From assembly GCA_026417625.1 (NCBI GenBank), contig JAOACW010000009.1, positions 24,777 to 81,373 of the forward strand: a stretch of 56,597 nucleotides of DNA. Direction: 5' to 3'. Shown piece by piece: positions 17,623-27,495 of the stretch; position 1 is the first letter of the stretch; every line of letters begins with the position of its first letter. A model generated the notes under the pieces. It made no database searches and was not told the DNA's origin. It saw only the letters and a program-made list of their open reading frames with translations. The translations under genes were made by a program, and so were the position numbers. Source of the DNA: Syntrophales bacterium (GTDB lineage Bacteria; Desulfobacterota; Syntrophia; Syntrophales; UBA8958).

Positions 17623-17651
17623 TTATTACTTTTTTTTTCCTCTCTTGTCAA
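17623..17651 (-). promoter_or_regulatory. Possible promoter of the Re-citrate synthase leader
   Basis: On the minus strand, TTGACA (17646-17651), 17-bp spacer, TAATAA (17623-17628); start near 17616. The -35 is perfect, the -10 is weak. It overlaps the intergenic gap just after the aspS stop. Confidence 0.5.
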
Positions 17652-17657
17652 TAAAAA

Positions 17658-19415
17658 TTACTGCACAACCTTCAAGGAAAGTTCAAGCAACTGTTCCACA
17701 CTTACGCGGGATGGTGCTTCTGTTAGGGGGCACGCTGCCTTCTGAGTTTTCGGGAAGGCTATAACCTCTCTTATCGTTTCTGCACCCGCCATCATCATAA
17801 CCAGTCTGTCGAAACCAAGCGCTATCCCGCCATGAGGTGGAGCGCCGTATTCCAATGCTTCGAGAAAGAAGCCAAATTTAATTTGTACTTCCTCCGAACT
17901 CAAATTGAGCACATCAAAAATTTTCTTCTGCAACTTGGGATTGTGAATCCTGATACTTCCCCCGCCTATTTCCGCGCCATTCAGAACAAGATCGTAAGCT
18001 CTGGCTCTAACACGGTCGGGAGCGTCATCCAGGATTCCGAGATCTTCTGTCTTTGGTGCTGTGAACGGATGATGGACCGAGACAAGCCGTTTTTCTGTTT
18101 CGCTGTATTCAAAAAGAGGGAAGTCGGTAATCCAGGCGAAGGCAAATTCATCGGGACTTATGAGATTCATTCTTTGAGCAATGTAAATACGGAGATTCCC
18201 CAAAGATTCGTGCACAACTGATGGTGCATCAGCTACAAAGAGTAGTACATCTCCTTCCTTAGCCCCTACACACGATTCGATGCCTGCCATCTCCTGTGGG
18301 GATAGAAACTTGGCAATTGGAGATACCCAACTGTCTTTCTGTATGCGGGCCCAAGCAAGGCCTTTTGCGCCGTAATTCGCTGCGTAGTCGCGAAATTCAT
18401 CCAGATCCTTTCTAGACACTGTTCTTGCATCGCTTAACTTAATGGCTTTTACGACACCACCTGCGGCAATTACCTCACGGAAGGCATTAAAGGCCGTATT
18501 TGCCAGAATATCGGTCAGATCCACCATCTCCAAACCAAAACGAAGATCCGGATTATCCTTTCCATAACGAGATATCGCTTCCTGGTAAGTCAAGCGGGGA
18601 AAAGGAATTTTCAATTCACGGTCCAGACATTTCCCGAACAAATCTGCCATATAGCTTTCTATTGTAGCTATTATGTCATCCTCTTCTGCAAACGACATCT
18701 CCACATCAACCTGTGTAAACTCAGGTTGACGATCTGCCCTCAAGTCTTCATCACGGAAACACCGCACTATCTGGAAATACCGATCAAAACCAGCGATCAT
18801 AAGCAACTGCTTAAAAAGTTGGGGTGATTGAGGTAGGGCATAGAATGACCCAGGATAGATCCTACTGGGCACAAGGTAGTCCCGCGCACCTTCCGGTGTG
18901 CTTTTAGTGAGAAATGGTGTTTCTACCTCTATAAATCCAGCATTGTAGAAGTACTCCCTTGTGACAGCAGCAGCATGACTTCTCAATATGATATTTCTCT
19001 GAACAGAGGGTCGTCTCAAATCAAGATAACGGTATTTCAAACGGATATTTTCAGAAATCTCCGTCGCTCCATCGATCACGAATGGAGGTGTCCGAGCTTC
19101 ACTTAAAATGTTGAGCTTATCTGCAAAAACCTCAATTTCTCCCGTTTTGAGCTCGAAGTTTTCCATTCCCTCGGGACGGCGTCTGACCACTCCCTTAATG
19201 GATATTACATATTCATTTCTAATACGGTGGGCCTCTCTGTGAGGTTCGGGATTGAATTCCGGGTTGAATACAATCTGGACGATCCCGCTTCTATCACGAA
19301 GATCCACAAAGATAACCCCGCCATGATCCCTCCTCCTGTGTACCCATCCCATAAGGATAACTTCCCTACCTATATCGCTAACCGTTAGTTCACCACAGTA
19401 ATGTGTTCTTTTCAC
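17658..19415 (-). CDS. aspS: Aspartyl-tRNA synthetase
   Basis: Charges tRNA-Asp (possibly also tRNA-Asn). The 585-residue bacterial-type class IIb enzyme has an OB-fold anticodon domain at the N-terminus ([22 protein letters not shown]), class II motif 1 ([25 protein letters not shown]), motif 2 ([23 protein letters not shown]), the bacterial GAD insertion domain, and motif 3 ([15 protein letters not shown]). The start ATG overlaps the hisS stop by 4 nt (19412-19415), so the two are translationally coupled. Confidence 0.97.
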   Translation of the reverse strand: MKRTHYCGELTVSDIGREVILMGWVHRRRDHGGVIFVDLRDRSGIVQIVFNPEFNPEPHREAHRIRNEYVISIKGVVRRRPEGMENFELKTGEIEVFADKLNILSEARTPPFVIDGATEISENIRLKYRYLDLRRPSVQRNIILRSHAAAVTREYFYNAGFIEVETPFLTKSTPEGARDYLVPSRIYPGSFYALPQSPQLFKQLLMIAGFDRYFQIVRCFRDEDLRADRQPEFTQVDVEMSFAEEDDIIATIESYMADLFGKCLDRELKIPFPRLTYQEAISRYGKDNPDLRFGLEMVDLTDILANTAFNAFREVIAAGGVVKAIKLSDARTVSRKDLDEFRDYAANYGAKGLAWARIQKDSWVSPIAKFLSPQEMAGIESCVGAKEGDVLLFVADAPSVVHESLGNLRIYIAQRMNLISPDEFAFAWITDFPLFEYSETEKRLVSVHHPFTAPKTEDLGILDDAPDRVRARAYDLVLNGAEIGGGSIRIHNPKLQKKIFDVLNLSSEEVQIKFGFFLEALEYGAPPHGGIALGFDRLVMMMAGAETIREVIAFPKTQKAACPLTEAPSRVSVEQLLELSLKVVQ

Positions 19416-20680
19416 CTTTTTCCCTCTCTATAAAGCCACTGGATTTTCTCAAAGACATCATTAAGGCAAATTAAAACCTGCTCGCTACTTCTCATATCCC
19501 TAAGAATTGCTTTATTTTCCTGTATCTCGCTCTCCCCGATTATCAAAGTATAAGGACAACGGAGCTTATCTGCTCTTTTAAGCTGACTCTTCAAACTCCT
19601 TTCACAGTAATTCATTTCCACAGGTATTCCATTTATACGCAAGGTGTTACACAGATGATAGGCCAAAGACTGGGCAAGTTCACCCAGAGCAGCAATAAAG
19701 AGAAACGGGTTTTCTTCCCGAAGCTCCGGTGGATTAGGAATTATTTCGAGGAGCCTTTCCATACCTACCGCAAACCCTATCCCTGGAATGTCGGGTCCAC
19801 CCAGGGATTTAACAAGCCCATCGTAGCGTCCGCCACCAGCCACTGCATTCTGGGCACCAAGGGCAGTTGTAGTAATCTCAAATGCTGTTCGGGTGTAGTA
19901 ATCAAGTCCTCTGACCATCTTTGCATTAACTTGATAAGGTATTGCAAAACGTGCAAGGGATTCACAGAAAACAGCGAAGTGACTGTTGCAACTTTCGCAT
20001 AGATAGTCTTTTATTGAAGGTGCGAAATTCACTATTTCCCCGCAGGAAGGCACCTTACAATCAAAAACCCTCAATGGATTAACATAGAGGCGACGCTGAC
20101 AGTCCTGACAGAGATCCCATTCCCTTTTATTAAGATAATCTACAATTGCCTCTCTAAAAATAGGACGACAGCTTGAGCAACCCAGGGAATTGACCTCTAT
20201 TTGATAGTCCCGCAGTCCCACATCTTTCAGAAACTGAACAAGCATGAGAATCAGCTCTGCATCGATCCTGGGATCGTTGTAACCCAAGATTTCCACATCA
20301 ATTTGATGAAACTGACGTAATCTGCCTTTCTGTGGACGTTCCCGACGAAACATAGGACCTATGGTGTACAGTTTTGCAATAGGATCAACTGTATACAGGT
20401 GATGCTCGATGAATGCCCTTATGATAGAAGCTGTCGCTTCAGGTCTTAAGGAAAGATACTCATCACTCTTATCAAGAAACGTGTACATCTCCTTTTCCAC
20501 AATATCCGTGGATTCTCCAATACTCCTACGAAAAAGCTCCGTTTTCTCTAATACGGGCACCCTTATTTCCCGGAACCCGAAATGAGAAAAAATCTCTCTA
20601 GCCTTTTCTTCTACAAATCGCCACTTAGGGGAATCCTGAGGTAAAATATCCTTAAAACCTTTTACCGCCTTTATGTTCAC
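19412..20680 (-). CDS. hisS: Histidyl-tRNA synthetase
   Basis: Charges tRNA-His; class IIa, 422 residues, close to the usual length. Motif 1 region [11 protein letters not shown] and [15 protein letters not shown], motif 2 [29 protein letters not shown], the histidine-specific [14 protein letters not shown]-like block ([14 protein letters not shown]), GGGRYDGL, and motif 3 [14 protein letters not shown] are all present. An internal cysteine-rich segment ([26 protein letters not shown]) suggests zinc binding. Starts at GTG 20680 with AGGAG 9 nt upstream; ends overlapping aspS. Confidence 0.97.
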   Translation of the reverse strand: MNIKAVKGFKDILPQDSPKWRFVEEKAREIFSHFGFREIRVPVLEKTELFRRSIGESTDIVEKEMYTFLDKSDEYLSLRPEATASIIRAFIEHHLYTVDPIAKLYTIGPMFRRERPQKGRLRQFHQIDVEILGYNDPRIDAELILMLVQFLKDVGLRDYQIEVNSLGCSSCRPIFREAIVDYLNKREWDLCQDCQRRLYVNPLRVFDCKVPSCGEIVNFAPSIKDYLCESCNSHFAVFCESLARFAIPYQVNAKMVRGLDYYTRTAFEITTTALGAQNAVAGGGRYDGLVKSLGGPDIPGIGFAVGMERLLEIIPNPPELREENPFLFIAALGELAQSLAYHLCNTLRINGIPVEMNYCERSLKSQLKRADKLRCPYTLIIGESEIQENKAILRDMRSSEQVLICLNDVFEKIQWLYREGKR

Positions 20681-20747
20681 CGTTACTTACTCCTGGAATA
20701 GCAGAACCGGTTAACATATTATGCATTTTAACGCAACATAAAGTGAT

Positions 20748-23207
20748 TCACTCTACTTCTTTCTTGTAAGTTTCCACATCTACACCTGAACCATCGGAAG
20801 TAATTGTTACAGCTCCATGTAAATCAGTTCTTAACACCCTTACTCCTCTTTCGGCAAGACGTGTGAGAGTTTCAACGTGAGGGAAACCGAAAGGATTATC
20901 TCTGCCCGTAGAAATGATCGCTATTTTTGGCTTCAAAGTCTTCAACAGTTCATCAGACGTGGCATGATGACTGCCGTGATGGGAAACCACAAGCACAGAT
21001 GCCCTGATATCTGGATGTTCATAAACTATCCTTTTCTCAACTTCCTGAGATATGTCCGACGGAAGAAAAACAGAGCAATCCTTGAACAACAGTTGAAAAA
21101 CCAATGCTCGATCATTGATTGTTCCTTCATCAGAGTCTGCAGAAGGGTTTAGCACCCTAATGGAAATACCACCAAATTCAAAAAATGTTCTTTGCTCTTT
21201 CAATATTCGAACGTAAAGCTTTTTCTTTACAACTGTTGTCTTCAGAATGTGAAACATCTCGTCGTCAACTTCATCACCGTTGTACCAGAATTCTTTTACA
21301 GGAAAATTTTCCACAACGTATAAAAGTCCCCCATAGTGATCGGGATGAGGATGGCTAAGGGCAACGACGTCAAGACTTGTAATCCCACTGTGGAGCAAGT
21401 AAGGCACAACAACAGACCTCCCTATGTCGAAGTGACTTTTATGGTATCCTCCACCGTCAAGCAGAATGTGTTTGCCTTCTGGTGTGGTAATTAAAACTGA
21501 GTTTCCCTGCCCTACATCTAGAACAGTTATACGGAGAGAACCATTCCTGTTTGTTTTTAAAAGAGGATTCGTATAGTGGAAAACAAAGATTGCAATAAAA
21601 AGAATAGTCAATAAAAGCGCAAATCTACACCGCATTTTTGAGGTGTTTCCCTCTTTGTAAAGATCCATTGTTTTAGTGAAACCGATTATCACTATGTACA
21701 GAAGAATTACATCCACCAATTTAGGCGGCGGAATGAAGAGGGAAGCAGATGGCAGTGCGCTAAAAAAATCGACAAGTAACAGTGATTTATCCACAAACCA
21801 TGCCGCAAGATCAAGAAAGATGGAAGCTAAGGAGGTGGAAAAGGGATACGTAAAAAGAACAAACAAACACAGAGGAACTGTGATGAGACCCAGGATGGGA
21901 ACAACAACTAAATTTGCAGGTATACCCACAAGGGGAAGTCTCTGGAAGTGATAGAGTAAAAGAGGCATCGTTCCCAGTGTAGCAGCAATCGTTACGGAAA
22001 GAAAGGTTCGCCCGGAATGTACCATTCTTTGGACGACCCTGGGAGATTCACTATTTTGCGTAGGAATGGGAATGAATGCCATTATGCGGTTTGTCAGATA
22101 TACAATGGATAACACAGCCACGAAGGAGAGCTGAAAAGATGATTCAAAAAGTGAATGCGGTGCCACAAGCAGAATGATAAGAGCAGCCATAAAAAGAACA
22201 TTGTAAATGTCTCTTAGCCTTCCCAGAAATGCAGCAAGAATGAAGAGGATTATCATTAAAGATGCCCGGATAACGGTGACTTTAGCACCGGCAATAGCAG
22301 TGTACACAACAACGGGAAGCATAGCAAACGTCAAAGAGATTTTCTTCACATCAAAACGCAACAGGAGATACGGGGATATACTGAGCAGACTACGAAACAG
22401 ATAAAATGATACTATGGTAACAATTCCTACGTGGAAACCTGATATGGCAAGGATGTGGGACACCCCTGTGGCATTAAACTTATCTCTTATTTGCGGGGGA
22501 ATTTCCTTTGTATCTCCAAGGATGAGAGCCTGGATAATGGCAGAGTTTGGCGGCCTCACTCTCTGATTTATGAGTTCTCTTAAATTTCTCCTAGCTTCGG
22601 AAAGAAGCCCCATAAAGCGACTGGTGTTTACCTTTCGGATAACAACATAATCCGTTTCCCTATTTAACGTGCAACGAACAGTTATCCCCCGGTGAAACAG
22701 AAACTTTGCGTAATCGAAACGCCCTGGGTTTTCAAAGTTTGTCGGCTTTCTAAGACGGGTCTTCAGATGCACGTAATGACCGTAATCCACGGACATATTT
22801 GGTGGGCCCACAGCGAAGACTTTTCCCTGAACGGGCATGGGCTGACCATTTTGGTTGTAAATATAACTGGCACTGAGCACGAATTCTGTTCTTTCGGAGG
22901 TGAATAAAGGGATTTCACTTACAACACCTTCCAGAGCAATCTTTTCATTACTTACGAAATTAACTACATGATTGGCCGGTACTTCGCTGTAAAAGTGGAG
23001 GTGATAGGTAAGCAGTCCTAAGAAAAAAAACCCAGCAAAAACAGAAAGTAGGGAAAGAAGCGGCCGATTCAAATAACGACTTAACAAAATGACAAGGAAT
23101 GAGGCAAAAAGCGCACCAACTATAACAGAAAACTCGATTTGCGACTTAAACGATAAAACGATTCCACCTATAAGCGAAATTAGGGGAAATATAAGAGGTG
23201 TTTCCAT
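20748..23207 (-). CDS. comEC: ComEC/Rec2 DNA-uptake channel protein
   Basis: Inner-membrane channel that carries transforming single-stranded DNA into the cytoplasm; 819 residues. The order is two or three N-terminal membrane helices, an OB-like periplasmic domain (about residues 75-190, VALEGVVSEIP-type sequence IALEGVVSEIP), the Competence multi-span region with AILSGFHVGIV-like ILAISGFHVGIV and LRASLM-type VIRASLMIILF, and a C-terminal metallo-beta-lactamase domain with LDVGQGNSVLI, LLDGGG, LSHPHPDHYGGL and VSHHGSHHATS. All metal-binding motifs are intact. RBS GGAG precedes ATG 23207. Together with the type IV pilus locus this hints at natural competence, which is inference. Confidence 0.95.
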   Translation of the reverse strand: METPLIFPLISLIGGIVLSFKSQIEFSVIVGALFASFLVILLSRYLNRPLLSLLSVFAGFFFLGLLTYHLHFYSEVPANHVVNFVSNEKIALEGVVSEIPLFTSERTEFVLSASYIYNQNGQPMPVQGKVFAVGPPNMSVDYGHYVHLKTRLRKPTNFENPGRFDYAKFLFHRGITVRCTLNRETDYVVIRKVNTSRFMGLLSEARRNLRELINQRVRPPNSAIIQALILGDTKEIPPQIRDKFNATGVSHILAISGFHVGIVTIVSFYLFRSLLSISPYLLLRFDVKKISLTFAMLPVVVYTAIAGAKVTVIRASLMIILFILAAFLGRLRDIYNVLFMAALIILLVAPHSLFESSFQLSFVAVLSIVYLTNRIMAFIPIPTQNSESPRVVQRMVHSGRTFLSVTIAATLGTMPLLLYHFQRLPLVGIPANLVVVPILGLITVPLCLFVLFTYPFSTSLASIFLDLAAWFVDKSLLLVDFFSALPSASLFIPPPKLVDVILLYIVIIGFTKTMDLYKEGNTSKMRCRFALLLTILFIAIFVFHYTNPLLKTNRNGSLRITVLDVGQGNSVLITTPEGKHILLDGGGYHKSHFDIGRSVVVPYLLHSGITSLDVVALSHPHPDHYGGLLYVVENFPVKEFWYNGDEVDDEMFHILKTTVVKKKLYVRILKEQRTFFEFGGISIRVLNPSADSDEGTINDRALVFQLLFKDCSVFLPSDISQEVEKRIVYEHPDIRASVLVVSHHGSHHATSDELLKTLKPKIAIISTGRDNPFGFPHVETLTRLAERGVRVLRTDLHGAVTITSDGSGVDVETYKKEVE

Positions 23208-23283
23208 CTGGCAAACTCCTAAAGCAACAGCATATACATATTCTGTTTCGCAAAAGCTACATTTTCAATTCGTAAAATTTATC

Positions 23284-23312
23284 TTGACATAGTGATTTAC
23301 TTGAAATATGAG
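23284..23312 (+). promoter_or_regulatory. livK: Sigma70-type promoter of the Liv importer operon
   Basis: TTGACA at 23284-23289, 17-bp spacer, TATGAG at 23307-23312; start near 23319. It lies in the 343-nt divergent region between comEC and livK, the rest of which holds the leader described in the next entries. Confidence 0.65.
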
Positions 23313-23336
23313 AATTGCCATAATTTGAGGACGCGC

Positions 23337-23426
23337 ATGAAAACAAAAGTGAGAAATTTTAAAGATCTATTCGGTTTTTGCTTTTTCTTTAGCTTTAGGG
23401 TCAGGGTCTGCCCGATAGGCTCTTGA
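23337..23426 (+). CDS. Putative phenylalanine-rich leader peptide (29 aa)
   Basis: A 30-codon frame (ATG 23337, TGA 23424) preceded by GAGG at 23327-23330 with 6-nt spacing. It encodes 7 phenylalanines, six of them within codons 12-20 (F-G-F-C-F-F-F-S-F), as in the leader peptides of phe attenuators. It is followed at once by alternative hairpins and a terminator. The T-rich sequence could give Phe codons by chance, so the call is provisional. Confidence 0.5.
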   Translation: MKTKVRNFKDLFGFCFFFSFRVRVCPIGS

Positions 23427-23521
23427 CCGTTTATGCAGGAAAAAAGGAGCCGTGGGCAGACCAATAAGTCCCCACGGCTCTAAAATTTTTAAGGGCCGGG
23501 GGTTCAACACGGCCCTTTTTT
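23399..23521 (+). promoter_or_regulatory. Transcription attenuator upstream of livK
   Basis: Alternative pairings can be read directly. Segment A, GGTCTGCCC (23405-23413, inside the leader peptide frame after the Phe codons), is perfectly complementary to segment B, GGGCAGACC (23454-23462). Overlapping B, GAGCCGTGGG (23447-23456) forms a 10-bp stem with CCCACGGCTC (23471-23480, segment C). C can instead pair its CGGCTC with GGGCCG (23493-23498), which is the 5' arm of the terminator AAGGGCCG (23491-23498) / CGGCCCTT (23510-23517) followed by U residues to 23521. So A:B with C:D would oppose termination, and B:C would allow it. A simple stall model does not give an obvious polarity. Confidence 0.6.
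23491..23521 (+). terminator. Intrinsic terminator before livK
   Basis: 8-bp stem AAGGGCCG/CGGCCCTT with an 11-nt loop and a six-U tract, located 30 nt upstream of the livK start. Because comEC is divergent, no upstream plus-strand gene needs it; it most likely acts on the livK leader. Confidence 0.7.
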
Positions 23522-23550
23522 CATATTCATTCAAAGTTTGGGGGTGCAAC

Positions 23551-24765
23551 ATGAAAGGCAAAAAATGGGTGGGAGTTTTACTATGTGCGTGTGTTATTAT
23601 TTTAGGATACCTGTCACCTGCCATTTCCGGACCAGGTAGCATTAAAGTGGGAGCTGCAATAAATCTGACTGGTCCTGCCTCCACCTGGGGTCAATACCAT
23701 GCAAAAGGTATACAGGATTACTTCCGATATGTTAACGAAGTTAAAAATGGAGTAGGTGGGAGAAAAATCGAAATGATCCTTGTTGACACAGCATACAAGG
23801 TGCCAGAAGCAATTGCCGCGGTAAAAAAATTTGCCGTACAGGACAACGTACACATGATTGCCACCTGGGGAGCCGGCGAGGGATTGGCTGCAAAACCCAT
23901 TATCCAAGAGTACCGCATTCCCACAATTAACTTCTCAACAAGCTGGGAACTTCTGGAAAAACCTATAGATTACATGTATTTACCTTTTGGACACTACAAG
24001 ATGGATTGCTACGCCATTCTGGATTATATAAAAGCCATCCACAAGGGTAGTGAACCTCCAAAGGTAGGCTTGCTCACCTTTAATAATGCCTATGGTAGAT
24101 CCATTCACCAACCCAGTTTGGAGTACGCAAAAAAGATCAAAGTGAATATAGTGGCCGTCGAAGAATTCCCTCCCCGGGCAGTTGACCTGACTACTGAACT
24201 CCTCCGTCTTAAAAATAATGGTGTGGAGTACGTATTCATGCAGATGCTACCTTCCGCCATTATAACAGCATTCAAAAGTGCCGACAAAATCCAATACAAT
24301 CCCATGTTTTTTGGGACGTGGACATCAACAGATCCCGATTTCTTCAAAATGGGCAAAGGGCTTATAAGGGATAGACTGATTATTCAGTTCCCTGGAGGAT
24401 TACCCTCGGACAACACTCCGGGAATAAAATTAATGGAACAGTTATGGAAACGCTATGGAACCGTCAAGTCATTCGATGCAGCCTACTGGGAAGGTGTTGT
24501 AGTAGCGATGATAATGGAGAGGGCTTTTACGCGCGCGCTGGAGATGTACAAGGACATAACCAGAGAGACCATCAACAGAGCAATGGAGAATTTCAGAAAC
24601 GAGGATTTCGGTGGGTTAGTGCCTAAAGTTACGTATACTCCAAATGACCATAGTGCATCCTTTAAGGCGCGCATCGTTAAAGTTAACGAAGACGGAACAT
24701 TTGTTCCACTTACAGAATTCTTTACACCCGGCAAAGATAAGATAAAACTTTTGAAGAAGAAATGA
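23551..24765 (+). CDS. livK: Liv-type ABC transporter substrate-binding protein
   Basis: Periplasmic receptor of a branched-chain amino acid/amide-type importer; 404 residues. Signal peptide about residues 1-27 (KGKKWVG then a hydrophobic core ending in SPAISG). Mature start IKVGAAINLTGPASTWGQYHAKGIQDYF is typical of the Peripla_BP_6 family, with KIEMILVDTAYKVPEAIAAVKKF and MIATWGAGEGLAAKPI following. The frame is open further upstream but ATG 23551 has GGGGGTG 4-10 nt before it and begins the signal peptide. Substrate cannot be read: the ligase within the operon suggests an organic acid, the leader peptide hints at an aromatic amino acid or related compound. Confidence 0.9.
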   Translation: MKGKKWVGVLLCACVIILGYLSPAISGPGSIKVGAAINLTGPASTWGQYHAKGIQDYFRYVNEVKNGVGGRKIEMILVDTAYKVPEAIAAVKKFAVQDNVHMIATWGAGEGLAAKPIIQEYRIPTINFSTSWELLEKPIDYMYLPFGHYKMDCYAILDYIKAIHKGSEPPKVGLLTFNNAYGRSIHQPSLEYAKKIKVNIVAVEEFPPRAVDLTTELLRLKNNGVEYVFMQMLPSAIITAFKSADKIQYNPMFFGTWTSTDPDFFKMGKGLIRDRLIIQFPGGLPSDNTPGIKLMEQLWKRYGTVKSFDAAYWEGVVVAMIMERAFTRALEMYKDITRETINRAMENFRNEDFGGLVPKVTYTPNDHSASFKARIVKVNEDGTFVPLTEFFTPGKDKIKLLKKK

Positions 24766-25574
24766 AAACTTTCAGAGGAGAACCAAGCATATTAAAGAAT
24801 AGAAATCCGGAAGATCGGCAGGCTGAACTTTCAGTTCAGAACCTCTCTCTATCATTTGGTGGTGTAAGGGCGCTCATAAACGTAAGCATTGAGGTCCATA
24901 CAGGCGAGATATTTGCCGTGATAGGACCAAACGGTGCAGGCAAAACTAGTCTTATGAACTGCATCACCGGTTTCTACAAACCTCAGGAGGGAAGGATTGT
25001 ATTTAATGGTAAGGATATTACGGGGCTCAACCCCCATAAACTGGTAAAGTTGGGTATAGGAAGAACTTTTCAAAATATAGAGCTCTTCCCACGTATCTCG
25101 GTCATTTCCAATCTGATGCTGGCAAGACATATCCACACACGTTATCCTTTTCTAAAGGCCCTCCTCTTCTCCCGGTCAGTCCGCGAGGAGGAAGTCAGTC
25201 ACAGACGCATCCTGGAGGAGCTCATAGATTTTCTAGAAATTCAGGCGATCCGCAAAAAACCTGTAGGTTCCCTCCCATACGGTATGATGAAAAGAGTGGA
25301 ACTGGGAAGGGCATTGGCACTTGAACCAAAACTCCTCGTTCTTGATGAACCCTTTGCGGGTATGACCTTTGAGGAAAAAGAAGACATGGTCCGTTTCATA
25401 AAAGAGATCAACGAAGCCTGGGGACAGACAATTATCCTTGTGGAACACGACATGTCCATAGTCATGAGCATTTCCCATCGTATTGCCGTGCTCAACTTCG
25501 GTGAGAAAATAGCGGAAGGACTTCCTGAAGAGGTAAGAAATAATCAGGAGGTGATCCGTGCATACCTTGGATAA
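24762..25574 (+). CDS. livG: Liv-type ABC transporter ATP-binding protein LivG
   Basis: One of two ATPases of the importer; 270 residues. Walker A GPNGAGKTS (55-63), Q-loop region GIGRTFQNIELFP, Walker B LLVLDEPFAGMT, and switch LVEHDMSIVMSI are present. The signature motif is LPYGMMKRVELGRAL, the LPYG form normal for LivG proteins. Start ATG 24762 overlaps the livK stop by 4 nt. Its last 17 nt overlap the ligase gene. Confidence 0.93.
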   Translation: MKTFRGEPSILKNRNPEDRQAELSVQNLSLSFGGVRALINVSIEVHTGEIFAVIGPNGAGKTSLMNCITGFYKPQEGRIVFNGKDITGLNPHKLVKLGIGRTFQNIELFPRISVISNLMLARHIHTRYPFLKALLFSRSVREEEVSHRRILEELIDFLEIQAIRKKPVGSLPYGMMKRVELGRALALEPKLLVLDEPFAGMTFEEKEDMVRFIKEINEAWGQTIILVEHDMSIVMSISHRIAVLNFGEKIAEGLPEEVRNNQEVIRAYLG

Positions 25575-27492
25575 ACCACCCGTCACGATTCCGCAGATGC
25601 TAATCTATCAAGCTCACCACTTAGATGACAAAGTATATGCTATTCGAGAAAAGGCATATGGGATCTGGCAAACCTATACGTGGCGGGATTACCTGGAGTA
25701 CACAAAAAAAACTGCGCTTGGTTTGAAGAGACTGGGTGTAAACCGAGGGGATATTGTAGCCATTGTAACAGACAATATCCCCGAATGGTTATTCACAGAA
25801 ATTGGGGCACAATCAATAGGTTGTACCACCATCAATTTGTTCACCTCCTCCATCCCTGAGGAACTCTGCTTTTCTTTGAACAGAGTAGAAGCAACCTGTG
25901 TAGTCGTTCAGAATCAAGAACAAGCAGATAAAATGCTAGAGATCAGGAACAAAACCCCTCATGTCCGCAAAGTTGTTGTAGTGGATACGACGGGCATGAG
26001 GGATTATTGGCAGGATCCCTGGTTTATACCCTTCAGGGAAGTATTGAAGATCGGGGAAAGAGCCGACTCGGAGACACCTGAGGAATTCTACAAAGAGGTA
26101 AGAAGAGGAAAGGCAGACGATATAGCGGTAATGATTCAAACGTCGGGTACTACAGGTGTTTCTAAACAGGCAATGCTCACTCATAGGGGCTTGCTCGCTA
26201 TGGGGCGGAAATGGAAGGAAGCATTGAACTTGGAACCTGGTGAAAACTGGCTTTCCATGTCACCACCGGCCTGGATAGTGGATCAGATGTGGGGGTTAGG
26301 TGTGGCGTTGGTGTGCGGTATGACCATGAATTTTCCAGAAACGCCGGAAACTATAAGTGAGGATTTCAGAGAGATAGGGCCTGCCGTCATAGTCACTTCC
26401 TCTCGATTCTGGGAAGACATGGCCTCTAGAATCCGGGTAAAAATGAGCGATGCCGGTTACATAAAGAGAAAACTCTTCACATGGGCAGAGCTTATAGGGC
26501 GTAGGGTTATAGATTACCGCTTTAACGGCAGCGATATCCCTCTTCATTACAAAGTTCTCCACAGGTTCTCGTCTTTTGTGATCTACAAACCTTTGCTTGA
26601 CCGCATAGGTTGCCTTCGCTTGAGGGCAGCTCTTACAGGAGGACACCCTATAAGTCCCGACGTAATCAAGTTCTTCCAGGCCATCGGCCTTAATCTAAAA
26701 CAGTGTTACGGTCTCACAGAAGGTGGGGGAATATTCCAGGTTCAACCTGACAACGAGGTAAAACTGGAAACTGTTGGCAAACCACTACCGGGAGTAACCG
26801 TTCGCCTATCACCCGAGCAGGAAGTTCAAGTTAAAAGTGACACGCTCTTTGCAGGATACTACAAAGATTACAGGGCAACAGAGGCAGCTTTTACAGAGGA
26901 CGGTTTTTTGCGCACAGGTGATGCGGGCTACATAGATCAGAACGGCCATCTCATAATAATCGGAAGAAAAGAGGACATTATTAGGGATAAAAGGGGGAAT
27001 GCGTTTTCGCCTGATTTTATAGAAACCCGTTTAAAATTCAGTCCTTACATAAAAGAAGCGGTTGTCTTTGGGGAGGGAAGACCGTACATAACAGCCCTAA
27101 TAAATATAGATATGGAGAATGTTGGAAACTGGGCTGAAGAACGTCTTATACCATTTACCACATATATGGATCTCACGCAGCGAGAAGAGGTGGAAGAGTT
27201 GATAAAAGCAGAGGTAAAGTCAATTAATAATCAGTTGCCAGAGGTCATGCGTATTAAAAAGTTCATACTCCTCTTCAAACTTTTGGACGCCGATGATGAA
27301 GAGTTGACCCGTACTGGCAAAGTGAGGAGACGTTTCATCTACGGTGTTTACATAGACCTAATAGAGGCAATGTATCGCCCAGGAACGGAAAAGGTAAAGT
27401 TCACCGGAAAGATCCGCTATCGGGACGGAAGGGTAGGTGAGGTAAGTACCACGGTGAGGATTATTGACGTAGACACTTCAGAGGGGAGATAA
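25558..27492 (+). CDS. Long-chain-type acyl-CoA synthetase (AMP-forming) inside the Liv operon
   Basis: Activates a carboxylic acid to its CoA ester via an acyl-adenylate; 644 residues, FadD15-like. The P-loop reads IQTSGTTGVSKQAMLTHRG, A5 is LKQCYGLTEGGGIF, A7 FLRTGDAGYIDQNGHLIIIGR, A8 KEDIIRDKRGNAFSPDFIE, and the C-terminal lysine motif is LTRTGKVRRRFI, so the catalytic set looks intact, unlike the protein at 7526. GTG 25558 starts inside livG and is preceded by AGGAGGTGATCC (25546-25557), complementary over 12 nt to a typical 16S rRNA 3' end. Its position between LivG and LivH suggests that the imported substrate, or a related acid, is thioesterified on entry. Confidence 0.9.
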   Translation: MHTLDKPPVTIPQMLIYQAHHLDDKVYAIREKAYGIWQTYTWRDYLEYTKKTALGLKRLGVNRGDIVAIVTDNIPEWLFTEIGAQSIGCTTINLFTSSIPEELCFSLNRVEATCVVVQNQEQADKMLEIRNKTPHVRKVVVVDTTGMRDYWQDPWFIPFREVLKIGERADSETPEEFYKEVRRGKADDIAVMIQTSGTTGVSKQAMLTHRGLLAMGRKWKEALNLEPGENWLSMSPPAWIVDQMWGLGVALVCGMTMNFPETPETISEDFREIGPAVIVTSSRFWEDMASRIRVKMSDAGYIKRKLFTWAELIGRRVIDYRFNGSDIPLHYKVLHRFSSFVIYKPLLDRIGCLRLRAALTGGHPISPDVIKFFQAIGLNLKQCYGLTEGGGIFQVQPDNEVKLETVGKPLPGVTVRLSPEQEVQVKSDTLFAGYYKDYRATEAAFTEDGFLRTGDAGYIDQNGHLIIIGRKEDIIRDKRGNAFSPDFIETRLKFSPYIKEAVVFGEGRPYITALINIDMENVGNWAEERLIPFTTYMDLTQREEVEELIKAEVKSINNQLPEVMRIKKFILLFKLLDADDEELTRTGKVRRRFIYGVYIDLIEAMYRPGTEKVKFTGKIRYRDGRVGEVSTTVRIIDVDTSEGR

Positions 27493-27495
27493 ACG

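Noticed and set aside
23308-23328. Six-codon frame with Ile-Ala-Ile-Ile upstream of livK, suggestive of a branched-chain leader peptide
   Set aside because: Its ATG overlaps the predicted -10 element, upstream of the transcription start, and it has no ribosome-binding site.
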